Shown: positions 62,165-64,000 of the stretch, piece by piece
Numbering within the stretch: position 1 is the stretch's first letter
Layout: each line of letters opens with the position of its first letter
Source of the DNA: Augochlora pura
Taxonomy: Eukaryota; Arthropoda; Insecta; Hymenoptera; Halictidae
NCBI RefSeq assembly: GCF_028453695.1
Contig: NC_135773.1
Coordinates: forward strand, 2,666,001-2,730,000
Length of the DNA stretch: 64,000 nt
Direction of reading: 5' to 3'
The notes under the pieces: model-generated
What the model saw: only the letters and a program-made list of their open reading frames with translations
What the model was told of the DNA's origin: nothing
Database searches by the model: none
Program-made: the position numbers and the translations under genes

Positions 62165-62238
62165 GGCGGATATATCCGCCAGCCGTCCGCTACGGTAAAC
62201 ACGCTTCGGCGGATATATCCGCCAGCCGTCCGCTACGG
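62165..62238. repeat. Duplicated 16-bp palindrome GGCGGATATATCCGCC
   Basis: A 31-bp segment, GGCGGATATATCCGCC followed by AGCCGTCCGCTACGG, occurs at 62165-62195 and again identically at 62208-62238 (43 bp apart). The first 16 bases are a perfect palindrome. GC-rich surroundings and a CRE-like site 140 bp downstream suggest a regulatory region, but no transcript is known. Confidence 0.85.
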
Positions 62239-62377
62239 GTCTCTAACGTCCGAGAGGTAGAGGGGAAGTTACGAAAATGCGGTAAAATGCGAGCGCAGAG
62301 CTGCTCAACACGCTTTGCGCGGTTTGTAATGGAACAGCCACGCGCCGAGGGCGAACCTACTGGCAACGTAGGAGAGC

Positions 62378-62385
62378 TGACGTCA
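62378..62385. promoter_or_regulatory. Full CRE-like site TGACGTCA
   Basis: A perfect palindromic TGACGTCA in a GC-rich patch. Known target class of CREB/ATF factors. It could act on a distal Mob2 promoter or a gene outside the window; this is inference. Confidence 0.35.
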
Positions 62386-64000
62386 GAAAAGAAAAACTCA
62401 AGTGTTTACGTTTTTTATGCTAGGGTTCGTTCTATTTCTCTTAATCCCGATATTATTTATGACAGGTCGCTGTCACATTCTTCAGCCAAACAACGTCAGT
62501 GGGGGGGTCGGGAGTGTTCCCTATCAAGCAAGAAGATAGAGTAATACCCAGACCCGACAGGGGAAGCGTCAAACAATCGAAAACTCCGTTCCTCTATGCG
62601 TGATCAGTGAGCGATGCCATGCAAAAACAGAATCGATGACTTTTAGCCGTAATACACCAAAGTAGACAGACAGAAAGACACTTTACAGTGTCGGCTGGAA
62701 AAGACAATGCAACCGCAATTATTGGGGAACTTTAATTTTACACTAATCTCTATGCATTGTTCAGGTCGATTCGATACGTAAATTTTCCTTTTAATCGCAA
62801 TTTTCTTGCGAAGATGTTCATTTACCGACAAAATTCGGGTATAATAAATGTTAACATAGAATACAAATTTGTGTTGCGTCAACGAATGTATTAATATTAT
62901 TTTTCTATTTTTTAATTTTTAATTTCTATTTGATTTTATTTCTTTTATTTCGAATCACCTTCTTCATCTAAATAAAACAATACTGTAATATAAAAATACG
63001 TTCAACACTACAACGGCGTACTTTTTATTTAATGAAACATATATTTCACTCAAATGTTAACGAAATGTACGGTACCTTAACTTTTATCGGTAAATGTATT
63101 CGCAACTATTGCAGTAGAAATATATTTACAGTTGTTGCGCATAAATATATTTCTGCAACGTCAGCTCGACGTAATCTTCTGAAATACGAAAAGCATAATT
63201 TCCTGAACAGCGCACAACGGTTACATCTAAAGGTTTCCTTAGATTAATTCAGAACGTACGACGAGCACCCTCCGATTGCGTTATCAGTTTCCAACCAACT
63301 GCGGCAGAGTAGATACGTAATATCAACGTATGCAAGGTGTCTTCCATAGGAAGGGATCCCGGACGATTCGCAGAATCGCGACTGTCGCAAAATTTCCGAT
63401 CTTCGAGATCCGACGCGATAAGAGGAGAAACGAGAGTCGCAACCTCGACGTTTCCGCAAAAACGATTCGATTGCTCCAGGGATGTCCAACAACCTGGACC
63501 CATCGTCGGCTAGAGTCTAAGAGCAATTTTACGGTTCTCATACTTTCTTCTCTTCTTTCGTTCCCCGTTCTTTGTACACTTCCTTTTCACCTGCTCTCGC
63601 GTTCTTCACACGCTCTTACGCTCTTCCACACTCACACCAGCATCCATTGATTGTACTCGCCCCTGCATTCTTTCGGAGAGACTCGGACCAAAACCGCCCT
63701 TGGCACCAGGGTTGAACGTTATTCGGATCGTTTCGAAAAAATATTCGTCGATGATAATGATCCGAATCAATTACTGTCCGTTGCTCAAAAGAAGGCGCTG
63801 AGAAAAATGTACGAACGATTGTCGCTAACCGATCCATGTTAACGTGCTCGCAAAACGCGTTTCCTCTATTCGCAGGTATGTCTAGGAAACGAACGACTCA
63901 AGCCTAACCAATTGTAAATAAGGTGCAACAGTTACAAGACGCAAGAGCATTATAACTTATTCCTATGTGATTATTCATAACTAATTAACATCTTAATTAA

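Larger units (their letters stand above)
50624..64000. other. Probable Mob2 upstream intron or flanking DNA
   Basis: No coding exon could be supported on either strand. Because the Mob2 exon at 50623 needs an upstream exon ending in two bases of a split codon, much of this interval is likely Mob2 intron. I searched by eye for a minus-strand first exon with a suitable donor and found none convincing. Long frames such as 62086-62544 (plus) show no recognisable domain. Repeats are listed separately. Confidence 0.45.

Noticed and set aside
62086..62544. 152-codon open frame as a gene
   Set aside because: GC-rich, contains the duplicated palindrome, no recognisable domain, no supporting splice structure.
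1..64000. CRISPR arrays, bacterial operons, phage genes
   Set aside because: None seen. All convincing genes are spliced eukaryotic genes, and the tandem arrays present are minisatellites or transposon-derived, without spacers.

Overview
The window is animal nuclear DNA and almost certainly comes from an insect. Genes are split by GT-AG introns, intergenic DNA is AT-rich with GC/CpG-rich pockets, and the proteins (Hip14, Mob2, adrenodoxin-type ferredoxin) are insect-like. I favour a hymenopteran, from the overall texture and the many short TTAA-flanked elements, but the sequence alone does not prove the order. There are three assembly gaps (16566-17065, 20549-20648, 48462-48561). All identifications come from reading translated exons and splice sites by eye; no database search was possible.

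Layout: (1) 6.2-29.4 kb, plus strand: a four-exon gene for a 567-residue four-pass membrane protein with long His/Asn/Gln-rich tails, possibly TMEM221-like. Its first intron is about 20.1 kb and holds GC-rich pockets, polypyrimidine tracts and several MITEs. (2) 33.95-35.24 kb, minus strand: a complete four-exon mitochondrial [2Fe-2S] ferredoxin of the adrenodoxin (FDX1) type. (3) 37.46-40.19 kb, plus strand: a complete nine-exon Hip14/ZDHHC17-type ankyrin-repeat palmitoyltransferase, with a likely 5' UTR exon near 36.6 kb; it is divergent from the ferredoxin gene. (4) 44.33-45.88 kb, plus strand: a six-exon gene for a 356-residue protein I do not recognise, Cys-rich in the middle and hydrophobic at the C terminus. 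(5) 46.82-50.62 kb, minus strand: the last four coding exons of Mob2, the NDR-kinase coactivator, convergent with gene 4. Its first exon or exons are not identified and should lie beyond 50.6 kb on the minus strand, so 50.6-64 kb is probably Mob2 intron or upstream DNA.

The genes look like unrelated housekeeping and neuronal or morphogenesis genes, not one pathway. The most unusual content is in the repeats. At least seven paired TTAA-bounded elements of about 200-330 bp, plus fragments, look like piggyBac-type MITEs. Most carry a GAGTC/GACTC-like hairpin just inside an end, and in one copy that hairpin has expanded into a regular 45-bp tandem array. A second MITE family with CTAGACTGC-type ends, an internally deleted mariner copy with both ends and TA duplications, a perfect 44-bp palindrome and a duplicated 16-bp palindrome (GGCGGATATATCCGCC) complete the picture.
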